64,000 bases of DNA. Source: Struthio camelus (taxonomy: Eukaryota; Chordata; Aves; Struthioniformes; Struthionidae). Positions 63,590 through 64,000 of this stretch are shown here, in pieces. The stretch is from positions 177,944,247 through 178,008,246 of the forward strand of contig NC_090942.1 of assembly GCF_040807025.1 (NCBI RefSeq), given 5' to 3'. The notes beneath the pieces are model-generated. The model was given only the letters and a program-made list of their open reading frames with translations, did no database searches and was not told the origin of the DNA. Made by a program: the position numbers and the translations under genes. How positions within the stretch are numbered: the first letter of the stretch is position 1; the number at the start of each line of letters is the position of its first letter.

Positions 63590-63665
63590 GGGTCACCTCT
63601 GAGTCCCCAGACAGGGAGCGGAATTGAACCGAGGTCTACCCTATCCTGAGAAGAAGCTTCACTAG
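63590..63665 (-). mobile_element. tRNA-derived SINE head, minus strand
   Basis: On the minus strand CCCACTAGTGAAGC (A-box side) precedes ACCTCGGTTCAATTCCGCTC. The latter contains the B-box GGTTCAATTCC, followed by CCCTGTCTGGGGACTC. The order and spacing fit a tRNA-derived SINE head or a decayed tRNA copy. The anticodon arm is not convincing, so it is not a working tRNA. Confidence 0.5.
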
Positions 63666-64000
63666 TGGGCTTGGGTGGAAAGGTAAGAATGATGCCATCA
63701 TCATTTGTTGGTGAAGGTGGCACTTTCAAAATGTGTGTCTAAAACAAATACAAACTGTGTCCTGAAGAAACCCATTTCTCTCTGTAGGAAGTCTACGATG
63801 ACTAGCTCACGCATAGACACGCTGTATTTGTTTAAAGACAGATGAGAGGAGTTCTACTGTGTGTGTTTAAATCCTTAGAAAACCCTTCCCGTCTCTCCAG
63901 GTTTCACTGGTGGGGAGGAATAACGCATTTCCTGCTCCGTGAGCTCATTGTGTGGCTTCCGTTATTTGGTATTTAACTTGTCCTGCACGCTGTGAGAGCA
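63666..64000. other. Non-coding end of window
   Basis: No gene was recognised. A strong 3' splice-site-like tract (CCCTTCCCGTCTCTCCAG, ending 63900) lies near the right edge. An exon, if real, would start at 63901, but no recognisable peptide or nearby donor was found. Confidence 0.4.

Noticed and set aside
1..64000. CRISPR arrays, rRNA, intact tRNA genes, bacterial operons, endogenous viral genes
   Set aside because: None seen. There are no regularly spaced direct repeats, no full cloverleaf and no retroviral gag/pol/env-like reading. Everything fits vertebrate non-coding DNA.

Overview
The window looks like nuclear DNA of a sauropsid, most likely a bird. The evidence is AT-rich non-coding sequence broken by two sharp CpG islands, low interspersed-repeat density, chicken-repeat-1 (CR1) retrotransposon fossils of two ages, old tRNA-derived SINE pieces, and vertebrate-style simple repeats. 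I found no protein-coding gene that I can recognise. Open frames are short and low in complexity, lie inside CpG islands, or belong to a dead retrotransposon. The window reads as intergenic and/or intronic sequence between, or inside, genes whose coding exons lie outside it.

Layout. 1-4000: AT-rich non-coding DNA with a tRNA-Ala-like 5' fragment (about 2993) and a minus-strand tRNA-derived SINE head (about 3745). 4040-5045: CpG island 1, probably a promoter, with a near-ideal RFX X-box at 4703-4716. 5050-14260: AT-rich non-coding DNA. 14270-15995: a plus-strand, avian-type CR1 fossil (RT domain plus 3' end). 16000-22880: non-coding, holding a likely 202-bp hAT-type MITE (19401-19602). 22900-23800: an older minus-strand CR1/L3-like fossil. 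23800-53850: a long gene-free tract with a MIR-like tRNA-headed, L2-like-tailed SINE (31820-32050), weaker SINE-core scraps, AT microsatellites, a perfect 16-bp-arm palindrome (45984-46017) and a local tandem array (49155-49272). 53900-55860: CpG island 2, with G-quadruplex-capable tracts on both strands, a consensus splice donor (54735), two long alternating purine-pyrimidine tracts and a GC-rich minisatellite. 55870-64000: probably intron 1 of a plus-strand transcript starting in island 2, with a perfect CRE palindrome (57434), a C19 run and more SINE fragments.

Interpretation. CpG island 2 followed by a strong GTAAGT donor is the best evidence for a transcription unit, a plus-strand first exon that is non-coding or nearly so. 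CpG island 1 with its X-box could be the promoter of a cilia-related or other RFX-controlled gene, but its direction cannot be decided from sequence alone. No intact tRNA, rRNA, CRISPR array, virus or bacterial-type gene was seen. I found no clear new biological system. The most checkable leads are the X-box island, the island-2 first exon with adjacent Z-DNA tracts, the perfect palindrome, the hAT MITE, and the long minus-strand open frame near 33 kb.
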